A stretch of 64,000 nt of DNA, taken from Pseudomonas frederiksbergensis (GTDB lineage: Bacteria > Pseudomonadota > Gammaproteobacteria > Pseudomonadales > Pseudomonadaceae). Both the position numbers and the translations under genes were made by a program. The stretch lies in contig NZ_JAAUOE010000011.1 of assembly GCF_017114915.1 (NCBI RefSeq), positions 1-64,000 of the forward strand, written 5' to 3'. Within the stretch, counting starts at the first letter, position 1. Each line of letters starts with the position of its first letter. Below, piece after piece: positions 8,976-16,963 of the stretch. The notes below the pieces were generated by a model. It saw only the letters and a program-made list of their open reading frames with translations, was not told the DNA's origin and made no database searches.

Positions 8976-9557
8976 ATGAGCATGACCACGCCAACCACCC
9001 AAGTGGTTCGCCCGGCCGGTGCCGGCCACGAAACCCTTTATGTGTTGCTGTTGTGCCTGATGATCCTGGCGGTGGCCGGCTCGGTGGTCGCCTGGCGTGG
9101 CGAGTCCTTTGAGGTGAGCAGCGTCGGCAGCCATCAACTGGATGCCCGTCGCGACCTGAGCGCCTCCGAGCAAGGCATCTACGCCGACCTGCGGGTCACA
9201 CTGGATGAAATCCACCTGTTGCGTCAGGAACAGCAGGCGCTGCCCACACCCGTCACCCTCGCCGATGAAGGTTTCGCGCCGTTTGCCCAGGACGCCAGTT
9301 CTGTCAGCCGCGGCGGTCATGCCTGGCAGTTGCTGGGCGCCAAGGCTTACTTTGGCCGGAGCCAGACTCCAACCGTGGCTGGCTCGTTTCTGATGCGTTT
9401 GACCGCTGAAGACGACACCGCGCCGGACATCTGGCTCAACCGTGGTAGCGCCCTCATCGCCCCCAACGATCTCACCGACGCTGCGCTCAACGGCACCGGC
9501 TGGCAGCAGATCGTCGCGAAATTCGACGCCGGCGTTACCCGCCAGCATCGGCATTGA
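8976..9557 (+). CDS. fpvK: FpvK-like membrane-anchored periplasmic protein (DUF6162 type)
   Basis: A 193-residue protein with one transmembrane helix near residues 24-43 (YVLLLCLMILAVAGSVVAW). The soluble part has a short heptad-like stretch (ADLRVTLDEIHLLRQEQQAL) and ends in RQHRH. It starts two bases after fpvJ and occupies the FpvK (PA2406) position. I recall this family being listed as DUF6162, with members found beside metal ABC transporters. Its task in iron release is not defined by the sequence. Confidence 0.7.
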   Translation: MSMTTPTTQVVRPAGAGHETLYVLLLCLMILAVAGSVVAWRGESFEVSSVGSHQLDARRDLSASEQGIYADLRVTLDEIHLLRQEQQALPTPVTLADEGFAPFAQDASSVSRGGHAWQLLGAKAYFGRSQTPTVAGSFLMRLTAEDDTAPDIWLNRGSALIAPNDLTDAALNGTGWQQIVAKFDAGVTRQHRH

Positions 9558-9592
9558 ACCCCCGCCTTCACCCGAGAGAAGACCGCTTCCCC

Positions 9593-10519
9593 ATGCCTAG
9601 TTCATCTCAACGTCCTTTCTTGCGCCTGCTGCTGGTCGGCCTGTTTGCCTGTCTGCTGAGCCCTTTGGCCAATGCCGATGAAGCCAAGCGCCTGCGCATC
9701 GGCATCACCCTGCACCCTTATTACAGTTATGTGGCCAATATCGTTGGCGACAAGGCCGAAGTGGTGCCGCTGATCCCGGCCGGTTTCAACCCGCATGCCT
9801 ACGAGCCGCGAGCCGAAGACATCAAACGTATCAGCGGGCTCGACGTGATCGTGCTCAACGGTGTGGGCCATGACGACTTCGCCGACCGCATGATCGCCGC
9901 CAGCGAAACCCCGAACGTCAAGGTGATCGAAGCCAACGAAAACGTGCCGCTGCTGGCCGCCACCGGCGTCGCCGCCCGGGGTGCCGGCAAGGTCGTCAAT
10001 CCGCACACGTTCCTGTCGATCAGCGCCTCTATCGCCCAGGTCAACAACATCGCCCGGGAACTGGGCAAGCTCGACCCGGCCAACGCCAAGACCTACACCC
10101 AGAACGCCCGCGCCTACGGCAAACGCCTGCGGCAGATGCGCGCCGATGCCTTGGCCAAATTGACCCAGGCGCCGAACGCCGAGCTGCGCGTGGCCACGGT
10201 CCATGCGGCCTACGACTATTTGCTGCGCGAATTCGGCCTGGAAGTGACCGCCGTGGTCGAACCGGCCCACGGCATCGAACCGAGCCCCAGCCAACTGAAA
10301 AAGACCATCGATCAACTGCGCGAACTGGACGTGAAGGTGATCTTCTCGGAGATGGATTTCCCGTCCACCTACGTCGATACCATCCAGCGTGAGTCCGGGG
10401 TGAAGCTGTATCCGCTGTCACACATTTCCTATGGCGAATACACCGCCGACAAGTACGAAAAAGAAATGACCGGCAACCTCAATACCGTGGTTCGGGCGAT
10501 TCAGGAGTCCGGCGCATGA
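9593..10519 (+). CDS. fpvC: FpvC, ZnuA-like periplasmic binding protein
   Basis: A 308-residue solute-binding protein of the cluster A-I (ZnuA/PsaA) family. A Sec signal (LLLVGLFACLLSPLANA) precedes the mature domain. The usual metal ligands are present: His in GFNPHAYEPRAED, His in NPHTFLS, His in VHAAYDYL, and an acidic residue in FSEMDFPS. FpvC of P. aeruginosa (PA2407) takes part in iron release from pyoverdine and delivers it to FpvDE. Start 9593 is chosen because the signal peptide follows directly; the in-frame TTG at 9554 would add 13 residues overlapping fpvK. The stop overlaps fpvD by four bases. Confidence 0.87.
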   Translation: MPSSSQRPFLRLLLVGLFACLLSPLANADEAKRLRIGITLHPYYSYVANIVGDKAEVVPLIPAGFNPHAYEPRAEDIKRISGLDVIVLNGVGHDDFADRMIAASETPNVKVIEANENVPLLAATGVAARGAGKVVNPHTFLSISASIAQVNNIARELGKLDPANAKTYTQNARAYGKRLRQMRADALAKLTQAPNAELRVATVHAAYDYLLREFGLEVTAVVEPAHGIEPSPSQLKKTIDQLRELDVKVIFSEMDFPSTYVDTIQRESGVKLYPLSHISYGEYTADKYEKEMTGNLNTVVRAIQESGA

Positions 10520-11259
10520 CCGCTCAAGAAACCTTGACCGTAAAAAGCACCGGCCCGACCCTCGATTTCACCGAAGTCAGCCTGACGCTGGGCCGCACGA
10601 CCATCCTCGACAAGGTGACTTTTGAGGTCCGGCCCAGCAGCGTGCATGCCCTGGTCGGCCCCAACGGTGGCGGCAAGAGTTCGCTGATCAAGACCCTGCT
10701 CGGGCAGATGCCGCATCAGGGTCGCTTGAGCCTGCAATGGCCCGGCGGCGCCGGCACCATTGGCTACGTACCCCAGGCATTGGAGTTCGATCGCGGCTTG
10801 CCGATGACCGTCGACGATTTCATGGCCGCCATGTGCCAGCGGCGCCCGGCATTCCTCGGGTTGAGCAAGCACTACGCCGTGGCGATTGGCGAGGCGCTGG
10901 AGCGGGTCGGTATGCAGGACAAGCGCCAGCGGCGCATGGGCGCGCTGTCCGGTGGTGAGCGCCAGCGCGTCTTGTTGGCCCAGGGGCTGATTCCAGCACC
11001 GCAACTGCTGGTGCTCGACGAACCGATGTCGGCCCTTGATGAGGCTGGTATCCAGGTGTTCGAACGGCTGCTGGGCGACTGGCGCCAGAGCGGCATCACC
11101 GTGTTGTGGATCGAGCATGATCTGGAAGCGGTCGGGCGTCTGGCGGACCGGGTCACCGGGCTCAATCGCCGGGTGCTGTTCGATGCCACGCCGAAACAGG
11201 CACTGACCCCGGAGCGACTGCTGACCTTGTTCTCGACCCATCCCCGGAGCGTTGCCTGA
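10516..11259 (+). CDS. fpvD: FpvD, ABC transporter ATP-binding subunit
   Basis: A 247-residue cytosolic ATPase. Walker A is GPNGGGKSS (residues 52-60), the signature is LSGGERQRV, and Walker B is QLLVLDEPMSALDEAG, followed by a switch histidine in LWIEHDLEAVG. It pairs with the FpvE permease to import iron released from pyoverdine. The start overlaps the fpvC stop (ATGA) and its own stop overlaps the fpvE start by one base, so translation is probably coupled. Confidence 0.9.
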   Translation: MTAQETLTVKSTGPTLDFTEVSLTLGRTTILDKVTFEVRPSSVHALVGPNGGGKSSLIKTLLGQMPHQGRLSLQWPGGAGTIGYVPQALEFDRGLPMTVDDFMAAMCQRRPAFLGLSKHYAVAIGEALERVGMQDKRQRRMGALSGGERQRVLLAQGLIPAPQLLVLDEPMSALDEAGIQVFERLLGDWRQSGITVLWIEHDLEAVGRLADRVTGLNRRVLFDATPKQALTPERLLTLFSTHPRSVA

Positions 11260-12158
11260 TGAGTTACGAAGCCTTTCGTTTGATGGTCCAGGGGTGGGCC
11301 TCGTCGGGTTACCTGCCAGAAGCGCTGGCCTATGGTTTCGTGGTCAACGCCCTGCTCGCCGGGTTGCTGATCGGCCCGGTGCTGGGCGGCTTGGGCACGC
11401 TGGTGGTGGTCAAGCGCTTCGCGTTTTTTTCCGAAGCGGTGGGTCACGCGGCGTTGACTGGCGTGGCGATCGGCATTCTGCTCGGTGAACCCTACACCGG
11501 TCCCTATGGCAGCCTGTTCGGTTACTGCCTGCTGTTCGGGATTCTGCTGAACTACCTGCGCAACCGCACAGGTCTGGCGCCGGATACGTTGATCGGTGTG
11601 TTTCTGTCGGTGTCGTTGGCGCTGGGTGCCAGTCTGTTGTTGATTCTGGCGGGCAAGATCAACGTGCACATTCTGGAAAACGTGCTGTTCGGTTCAGTGC
11701 TGACGGTCAACGGCAACGACCTGCTGGTATTGGCCATCGTTGGTTCACTGGTGATGGCGCTGGCCCTGCCGCTGTACAACCGCATCATGCTCGCCAGTTT
11801 CAACCCGCAATTGGCGGCGGTGCGCGGTGTGGCGGTGAAGACCCTGGATTACCTGTTCGTGATTCTGGTGACCCTGATCACGGTGGCGGCGGTGAAAGTC
11901 ATCGGGGCAATTCTGGTCGGCGCGCTGTTGGTGATTCCAGCGGCAGCCGCGCGTTTGCTCAGCCAGTCGCTGAAGGGGTTTTTCTGGTGTTCGGTGCTGA
12001 TTGCCACGGTGAGCACCCTGTGCGGAATCCTCGCACCGATTGTGTTTGACCTGCCCATCCCGTCCGGTGCCGCGATCATTCTGGTGGCCGGCATCGCCTT
12101 CGCCCTGGCCGCGATCGCTCGCGGCATCGTCCCCAGTCTGAAAGGGAACCTCGGATAA
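11259..12158 (+). CDS. fpvE: FpvE, ABC-3 family metal permease
   Basis: A 299-residue inner-membrane permease of the ZnuB/MntB (ABC-3) family, with eight or nine hydrophobic segments. The family region FAFFSEAVGHAALTGVAIG lies near residues 53-72, followed by the conserved stretch VKVIGAILVGALLVIPAAAA. It forms the FpvDE transporter with the preceding ATPase and should carry ferrous iron into the cytosol. No gap separates it from fpvD or fpvF. Confidence 0.9.
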   Translation: MSYEAFRLMVQGWASSGYLPEALAYGFVVNALLAGLLIGPVLGGLGTLVVVKRFAFFSEAVGHAALTGVAIGILLGEPYTGPYGSLFGYCLLFGILLNYLRNRTGLAPDTLIGVFLSVSLALGASLLLILAGKINVHILENVLFGSVLTVNGNDLLVLAIVGSLVMALALPLYNRIMLASFNPQLAAVRGVAVKTLDYLFVILVTLITVAAVKVIGAILVGALLVIPAAAARLLSQSLKGFFWCSVLIATVSTLCGILAPIVFDLPIPSGAAIILVAGIAFALAAIARGIVPSLKGNLG

Positions 12159-13073
12159 ATGTCTTTTTCTCTGCGTCAATTGAGCCTGGCTGTAACCCTC
12201 TGTGGGCTGGTCAACACACCGCTGCTCGCCGCTGACAGCGCCAAACCGTTGCGCGTGCTCGCCTCCCTGCCGATCACCTATGGCTTGGGCGAAGTTCTGC
12301 TCAACGGCACCGATGTCCGTCTTGAGCGCGCCGCCCCGGACAACCTGCCCGGGAGCCGGCAGACTGCTTACTTCACCGGCCGTGGCGCTCCCGCGCTGAA
12401 TAAGCTGGCGATCGATGCCGATGCAGTGATCGGCCTGCGCTCGCTGTGGCCTGACGATCCGCTGTACCCGAACGCCCGGCGCAGCAACATCCGTATCGTC
12501 GAAGTCGACGCCGCCCGCCCGGTGGACGGCGCCCTGCCCGGCATCGCCGTGCAGCCTGACAACAAGGTCGACGGTTTGAACAGTCAGCCGTGGCTTTCCA
12601 GCAACAACATGGGGCGCATGGCGGACGTCATGGCGGCAGACCTGGTACGCCTGACGCCAGCGTCCAAACCGAAGATCGACGCTAACCTGGCAGCGCTCAA
12701 ACAGCGCCTGCTCAAGCTCAGCGCCGACAGCGAGTCACGGCTGGCCAGTGCCAACAACCTGAGTGTGATGAGCCTGAGCGATCATTTCGGTTACCTGATT
12801 GGCAGCCTCAACCTGGAACTGATCGGCCTGGATGCACGGCCAGATGCTGAGTGGACGCCCGAAGCTCTCAAGCAGTTGAGCGTGATGCTCAAGGACCATG
12901 ACGTGGCGGTGGTGTTGCATCATCGACAGCCGTCGGACGCGGTGAAAGCGGTGATTGCCGAGGCTGGCAGTCGGTTGGTGGTGTTGAGTGTCGATGGGGC
13001 GGATCCGGTGGCCGAATTGGAAGGGGATGTGGATTTGGTCATCAAGGGGTTGAGCGGTAAGCCTGCTGCCTAA
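12159..13073 (+). CDS. fpvF: FpvF, divergent ZnuA-like periplasmic binding protein
   Basis: A 304-residue periplasmic protein with a Sec signal (AVTLCGLVNTPLLAA), related to FpvC but degenerate at the metal site. Where FpvC has FNPHAYE, this protein has LPGSRQTAYFTGRG. Where FpvC has NPHTFLS, it has SQPWLSS. Only the third region, LSDHFGYL, keeps a histidine. This fits a protein that binds the ferripyoverdine complex or FpvC rather than a bare metal ion. It starts directly after fpvE and is followed by a strong terminator, so it ends the operon. Confidence 0.82.
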   Translation: MSFSLRQLSLAVTLCGLVNTPLLAADSAKPLRVLASLPITYGLGEVLLNGTDVRLERAAPDNLPGSRQTAYFTGRGAPALNKLAIDADAVIGLRSLWPDDPLYPNARRSNIRIVEVDAARPVDGALPGIAVQPDNKVDGLNSQPWLSSNNMGRMADVMAADLVRLTPASKPKIDANLAALKQRLLKLSADSESRLASANNLSVMSLSDHFGYLIGSLNLELIGLDARPDAEWTPEALKQLSVMLKDHDVAVVLHHRQPSDAVKAVIAEAGSRLVVLSVDGADPVAELEGDVDLVIKGLSGKPAA

Positions 13074-13100
13074 GATCTTTTGATGTTAAAAAAACAATGA

Positions 13101-13134
13101 AGCCCGCTGACCTTACCGGTTCAGCGGGCTTTTC
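13101..13134 (+). terminator. Rho-independent terminator of the fpv operon
   Basis: A 10-bp stem AGCCCGCTGA / TCAGCGGGCT followed by TTTTCG lies 27 bases after the fpvF stop codon. Confidence 0.88.
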
Positions 13135-13181
13135 GTTCCCACGCTCTGCGTGGGAATGCAGCCAGAGACGCTTCGCGTCTC
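13135..13181. repeat. REP-type double hairpin between fpvF and the MbtH-like gene
   Basis: Two adjacent palindromes, CCCACGCTCTGCGTGGG at 13138-13154 and AGACGCTTCGCGTCT at 13166-13180. The same family recurs at 43.9 kb. They fill the gap between two convergent genes. Confidence 0.75.
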
Positions 13182-13191
13182 ACTTGACAAC

Positions 13192-13419
13192 TCAGTGAGC
13201 CACGGCCGCCTGCTCTTGCATTTTCTGGCGCAGGCTCAGTGGACGCATGTCGGTCCAGACTTCTTCGATATAGGCCAGGCATTCCTTTTTCAGGCCGCTC
13301 TTGCCCACGGTGCGCCAGCCTTGTGGCACGGCTTTGTAGTCGGGCCAGATCGAGTATTGCTCTTCGTGGTTGACCACGACCTGAAAGAGGATGTCCTCGC
13401 GGTCGAATACTGACGTCAT
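13192..13419 (-). CDS. MbtH-like NRPS accessory protein
   Basis: A 75-residue protein with the MbtH signature [19 protein letters not shown] and a conserved tail [11 protein letters not shown]. MbtH proteins bind and activate NRPS adenylation domains; here the expected clients are PvdL and the peptide-chain synthetases of pyoverdine. Start 13419 is chosen because GGAGA lies eight bases upstream and family members start near MTSVFDRED. It follows pvdH on the same strand but has its own perfect PvdS box (13480-13503), so it can be transcribed separately. It corresponds to PA2412. Confidence 0.93.
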   Translation of the reverse strand: MTSVFDREDILFQVVVNHEEQYSIWPDYKAVPQGWRTVGKSGLKKECLAYIEEVWTDMRPLSLRQKMQEQAAVAH

Positions 13420-13479
13420 GCTGTGTCTCCATCGCTGTAGGGTGGGCTGCACGCCGTGCGCAGCCGTTATGTAAAAAGA

Positions 13480-13503
13480 ACGTTCGAGGCGCCGAAAAAT
13501 TTA
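13480..13503 (-). promoter_or_regulatory. PvdS-dependent (iron-starvation) promoter of the MbtH-like gene
   Basis: Read on the minus strand, TAAAT is followed by exactly 16 bases and CGT, the iron-starvation box spacing. The TAAAT element contains the TAA stop codon of pvdH. The 5' leader would be roughly 55 bases. Confidence 0.82.
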
Positions 13504-14913
13504 GAGGCTGGTAGTGGCAGCAGCCATGGCCCTGCCGAAAATCTCGGCCACCCGATCGATTTCCGCGGCGGTGATCACCAGCGGCGGCAGGAAACGCACG
13601 ACACCGCCGTGGCGCCCGCCCAGTTCGAGGATCAACCCGCGCTTGAGGCATTCGCGCTGCACCAGTGGCGCCAGACGCCCGAAAATCGGCGGATGGCCTT
13701 GAGCGTCCGGGGCGCCAGTCGGATCGACCAATTCGACGCCCAGCATCAAGCCGCGTCCGCGAATATCACCCAGTTGCGGGAAGTCCCGCTGCAGGATGCG
13801 CAAGTGTTCACTCAGGCGTCCGCCCATGGCGGCAGCGTGCTCGCAAACCTTGTGCTCAGTCAGGTAGCGCATCACCGCAGAGCCCGCGGCCATGGCCATC
13901 TGATTACCGCGGAAGGTTCCGGCATGGGCGCCCGGCAGCCAGGTGTCGAGCCAGTCGCGATAGACCACCACCGCCAGCGGCAGGCTGCCGCCGATGGCCT
14001 TGGACATCACCACCACGTCCGGAATGATCCCGGCGTGTTCGAAGGCGAACATCTTGCCGGTGCGGGCAAAACCGCTCTGGATTTCATCGACGATCAGCGC
14101 CACGCCAGCCTTCTCGGTGATGCGCCGCACACCGCGCAGCCAGTCAAGATCGGCCGGAATCACCCCGCCCTCGCCCTGCACCACTTCGACGATCACGGCA
14201 GCGGGCAATTGCACGCCGGCTTCCGGATCATTGAGCAGGTTCTCCAGGTAATTCAGGTTGACCTGCACCCCTTGCGCGCCGCCGAGCCCGAACGGGCAAC
14301 GATAGTCGTAGGGGTATGGCATGAACTGCACGCCACTGCCGAGCAAGGCACCCAACGGCTTTTTCGGCCCCAGACTGCCCATCAGGCTCAGCGAGCCCTG
14401 GCTCATGCCGTGGTAACCGCCCTGGAACGACAAAACCGTGCTGCGCCCGGTGGCGGTGCGCACCAGTTTCAGCGCGGCTTCCACGGCGTCGGTGCCGGTG
14501 GGGCCGCAGAACTGGATCTTCGCTTGCGCGGCCAACGCCGGAGGCAACAGACCGAACAGGTCCTGGACAAACTGATCCTTGACCGGCGTAGTCAGGTCGA
14601 GGGTGTGCAGCGGCAGTTCATCGCTCAGTACTTGCTGAATCGCTTCGATCACCACCGGATGGTTGTGCCCCAGGGCCAGGGTTCCGGCTCCGGCCAGGCA
14701 ATCGATGAAACGGCGGCCTTCGACGTCCTCGACATAAATGCCCTTGGCACGCTTGAGTGCCAGGGGAATGCGCCGCGGGTAGCTGCGGGCATTCGATTCC
14801 TGCTGGCTTTGACGGGCCAGCAGCGGCGATTCGTTGAACTGATAAAGCGTCTCGGCAGGTATCGGGATGATCCGGGCCGGCTGATCTTCGATAAGGCTGG
14901 TAGCGACTGACAT
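13501..14913 (-). CDS. pvdH: PvdH, diaminobutyrate-2-oxoglutarate aminotransferase
   Basis: A class III PLP aminotransferase that makes L-2,4-diaminobutyrate from aspartate semialdehyde for pyoverdine. The 470-residue protein shows the class III motifs GPTGTDAVEAALKL, the Asp in ALIVDEIQSGFARTG, and the PLP lysine in VVMSKAIGG. Start 14913 (MSVATSL) is preferred over 14940, although the ribosome site is only AGGGG. A perfect PvdS box lies upstream. The product feeds the Dab-specific last module of PvdL encoded 8 kb away. Confidence 0.93.
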   Translation of the reverse strand: MSVATSLIEDQPARIIPIPAETLYQFNESPLLARQSQQESNARSYPRRIPLALKRAKGIYVEDVEGRRFIDCLAGAGTLALGHNHPVVIEAIQQVLSDELPLHTLDLTTPVKDQFVQDLFGLLPPALAAQAKIQFCGPTGTDAVEAALKLVRTATGRSTVLSFQGGYHGMSQGSLSLMGSLGPKKPLGALLGSGVQFMPYPYDYRCPFGLGGAQGVQVNLNYLENLLNDPEAGVQLPAAVIVEVVQGEGGVIPADLDWLRGVRRITEKAGVALIVDEIQSGFARTGKMFAFEHAGIIPDVVVMSKAIGGSLPLAVVVYRDWLDTWLPGAHAGTFRGNQMAMAAGSAVMRYLTEHKVCEHAAAMGGRLSEHLRILQRDFPQLGDIRGRGLMLGVELVDPTGAPDAQGHPPIFGRLAPLVQRECLKRGLILELGGRHGGVVRFLPPLVITAAEIDRVAEIFGRAMAAATTSL

Positions 14914-15006
14914 CTCTCGACCCCTGTTGATAGTGACCAAAACTGCACACCGGACAGGTGCGCATTCCAGTCACGGAGCGCACTTGCAGGTTTTCCTGTT
15001 CTGGAA

Positions 15007-15031
15007 ACGCATCAGGACCTCAAGGATTTAG
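15007..15031 (-). promoter_or_regulatory. PvdS-dependent (iron-starvation) promoter of pvdH
   Basis: On the minus strand CTAAATCC is followed by CGT with 16 bases between TAAAT and CGT, a perfect iron-starvation box. It lies about 94 bases upstream of the pvdH start, in the gap after the GNAT gene. Confidence 0.88.
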
Positions 15032-15047
15032 ACCCTCGATCAGCTTT

Positions 15048-15533
15048 CTATGAAGGTGGCGACAGCGACTTGAGCATGGGGATGGCGCGGAGTCCCGCCA
15101 CGGTGAAGGTTTCAGCGCAAGTCCGATAACCCAGGCGATGGTAAAACGCCTCGCTGGTACGCGTGCTGTTGAGTCGCGCCTGAGGCAAACCCCGAGCGAT
15201 CAACCACGCCTCGAGGTCGTGCACCAGCGCCTGTCCGGCGCCGCGCCGAAACCATTCCGGCTGCACGTAACAGAACGCGACCTTGCCGCTGATCGCCGCC
15301 ATGGCAACGCCGATCGGTTTGTCCTGCAACAGCGCAATGTTCAGGTACAACCGTGGGTCGGACAGCCAGGGCTGCACGTGGTCGATGGTCTTGGTGTGGG
15401 TCCAGGTGGCGACGGTTTGCGGATCGTTGCGATGGTCGAGCGCGCACCCGACGCGAATGGAGCGCTCGACGATCCGGCAGATGATGCCGGCATCGGCGGG
15501 CGTGGCCTTGCAGATGTGTATCGATGCATCCAT
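15048..15533 (-). CDS. GNAT-family N-acetyltransferase
   Basis: A 161-residue GNAT protein. It starts IHICKATPADAGIICRIV, has the acetyl-CoA binding region EWFRRGAGQALVHDLEAW (R/Q-x-x-G-x-G/A pattern), and ends with EAFYHRLGYRTCAETFTV, the usual last motif. The acceptor substrate cannot be predicted. It lies between dsbS and the pvdH promoter, on the same strand as both. No PvdS box precedes it, so it is probably unrelated to pyoverdine. Confidence 0.8.
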   Translation of the reverse strand: MDASIHICKATPADAGIICRIVERSIRVGCALDHRNDPQTVATWTHTKTIDHVQPWLSDPRLYLNIALLQDKPIGVAMAAISGKVAFCYVQPEWFRRGAGQALVHDLEAWLIARGLPQARLNSTRTSEAFYHRLGYRTCAETFTVAGLRAIPMLKSLSPPS

Positions 15534-15637
15534 GGCGCTGTTACCTCAATCCATTGAGTCAAAGCTGCCGGGGACGATAGCGCTGTGGGGGCCGGGTGGC
15601 TAATGGAGAGACGTTACATTTGGTGTGCGCTAAAGCG

Positions 15638-16963
15638 TCAGACCGGTTGCAACGGCATCGTCAATTCAACCCGCAACCCATCCGGCCGGCTATCGAAATG
15701 CAAAGTGCAACCGCAACGCTGGACAATGGCCTGGACAATCGCCAGGCCGAGGCCGCAACCGGTGCTTTGGCTGTTGCGCCAGAAGCGTTGGGTCAGGTGT
15801 TGCAAGTCGTCTTTGGCAATCCCCGGGCCATGGTCGCGGACCAGAAAGCGCACGCGATCGCCACTGGTTTCCAGGCTCAGCTCCACCGCGCCATCGCCCG
15901 GGGTATGGCGCAGGGCGTTGTCGAGCAAGTTGCGCAACGCGGCAATCGACAGCACCGCAGGCATTTGCACCGGCGCATCGGAGAGTCTGGCGGGCAATTG
16001 AAACCTGATCCGCTGACGGTCACTGCTGGCCGCATCCTGAATCGCCAGTTTCGCCACCTGCTCGGCACTGCATTGCACACCATCATCGAACGACAGACTG
16101 CCCTCGACACGCGCCAGCAATAACAATTGTTCTAGGGTACGGTGCAGACGGTCGGCGCCCTCTTCAGCCCGAGCCAGAGACTGATCCCGGGCCGCACCAT
16201 CAGTCATGCGCGCCACCTGCAGATGGGTCTTGATGGCGGTCAGCGGGCTGCGCAACTCGTGCGCGGCATCACCGGTCAGGCGCCGCTCGCGCTCGATGGT
16301 CTTGCCGATGCGCTGGAACAGCTGATTCTGGGTGTCCAGCAGCGGTTGCAGCTCGCTGGGCAGCGGCTGGATCTGTAACGGTTCCAGAGAATCGGCGCTG
16401 CGCCGCATCAAGGCATCGCGCATACGATTGAGCGGTGCCAGCCCCTGACCGATGCCAAGCCACAACAGGCACAGGCAGCCGAGCAGCGCCACGCCGACCG
16501 GCACCGAGGCCGCCAGCAGAATGGACATGTTCAAGGCTTCGCGCTCGATCTGCCGGTCGGCGGTGGTAATGCGCACATCCCCCCGCGCCAGGGTGAAACT
16601 GCGCCATGGCGCGCCGTCGATGATCTGATCGTGGAAGCCCATTTTCTCGGCTTCCAGCGCTTGCTCGGGATTGCTGTGGCTGCGGGCCAGAATCTCGCCG
16701 CGCAACGAGCTGACCTGACAAGCCATGCCACCCGGGATATTCAGTTGCTCGGCACTGAAATGGGTGCCCTCGCCCTTGCTCGGCAACGTCGGCAATTGCT
16801 CCAGCAGCCCGGCGACCATCCGCGCCGACGCCACCAGCCGCTGGTCGAGGGAAAACATCATTTGGTTGCGCAGATCACTGAGCATCCAGGCGGCGGCCAG
16901 GGCCCAGATCAATGCAAACGCGGCACCGAGGGTCAGGCTCAGGCGCAAACGCAGGCTCATCAC
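15638..16963 (-). CDS. dsbS: DsbS, copper-sensing histidine kinase
   Basis: A 441-residue membrane sensor kinase. A first helix lies near residues 9-28, a periplasmic domain spans about 30-165, a second helix lies near 168-188, then the H-box DAAHELRSPLTAIKTHL, N-box NLLDNALRHTPGDGA, and G-boxes VRDHGPGI and GCGLGLAI. Gene order (kinase, regulator, then dsb genes) matches PA2480-PA2476. In that system, as I recall, periplasmic Cys82 senses copper. Here residue 82 is the only cysteine in the periplasmic domain (GGMACQVSS). The start overlaps the dsbR stop by four bases. Confidence 0.82.
   Translation of the reverse strand: MMSLRLRLSLTLGAAFALIWALAAAWMLSDLRNQMMFSLDQRLVASARMVAGLLEQLPTLPSKGEGTHFSAEQLNIPGGMACQVSSLRGEILARSHSNPEQALEAEKMGFHDQIIDGAPWRSFTLARGDVRITTADRQIEREALNMSILLAASVPVGVALLGCLCLLWLGIGQGLAPLNRMRDALMRRSADSLEPLQIQPLPSELQPLLDTQNQLFQRIGKTIERERRLTGDAAHELRSPLTAIKTHLQVARMTDGAARDQSLARAEEGADRLHRTLEQLLLLARVEGSLSFDDGVQCSAEQVAKLAIQDAASSDRQRIRFQLPARLSDAPVQMPAVLSIAALRNLLDNALRHTPGDGAVELSLETSGDRVRFLVRDHGPGIAKDDLQHLTQRFWRNSQSTGCGLGLAIVQAIVQRCGCTLHFDSRPDGLRVELTMPLQPV

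Noticed and set aside
6912..13073. A zinc (znu) or manganese uptake operon
   Set aside because: The ABC genes are of that family, but the PepSY protein, the small accessory genes, the second binding protein and the pyoverdine neighbourhood fit fpvGHJKCDEF better.
13456..14910. A 484-codon plus-strand frame opposite pvdH
   Set aside because: Shadow of pvdH; composition typical of antisense frames.
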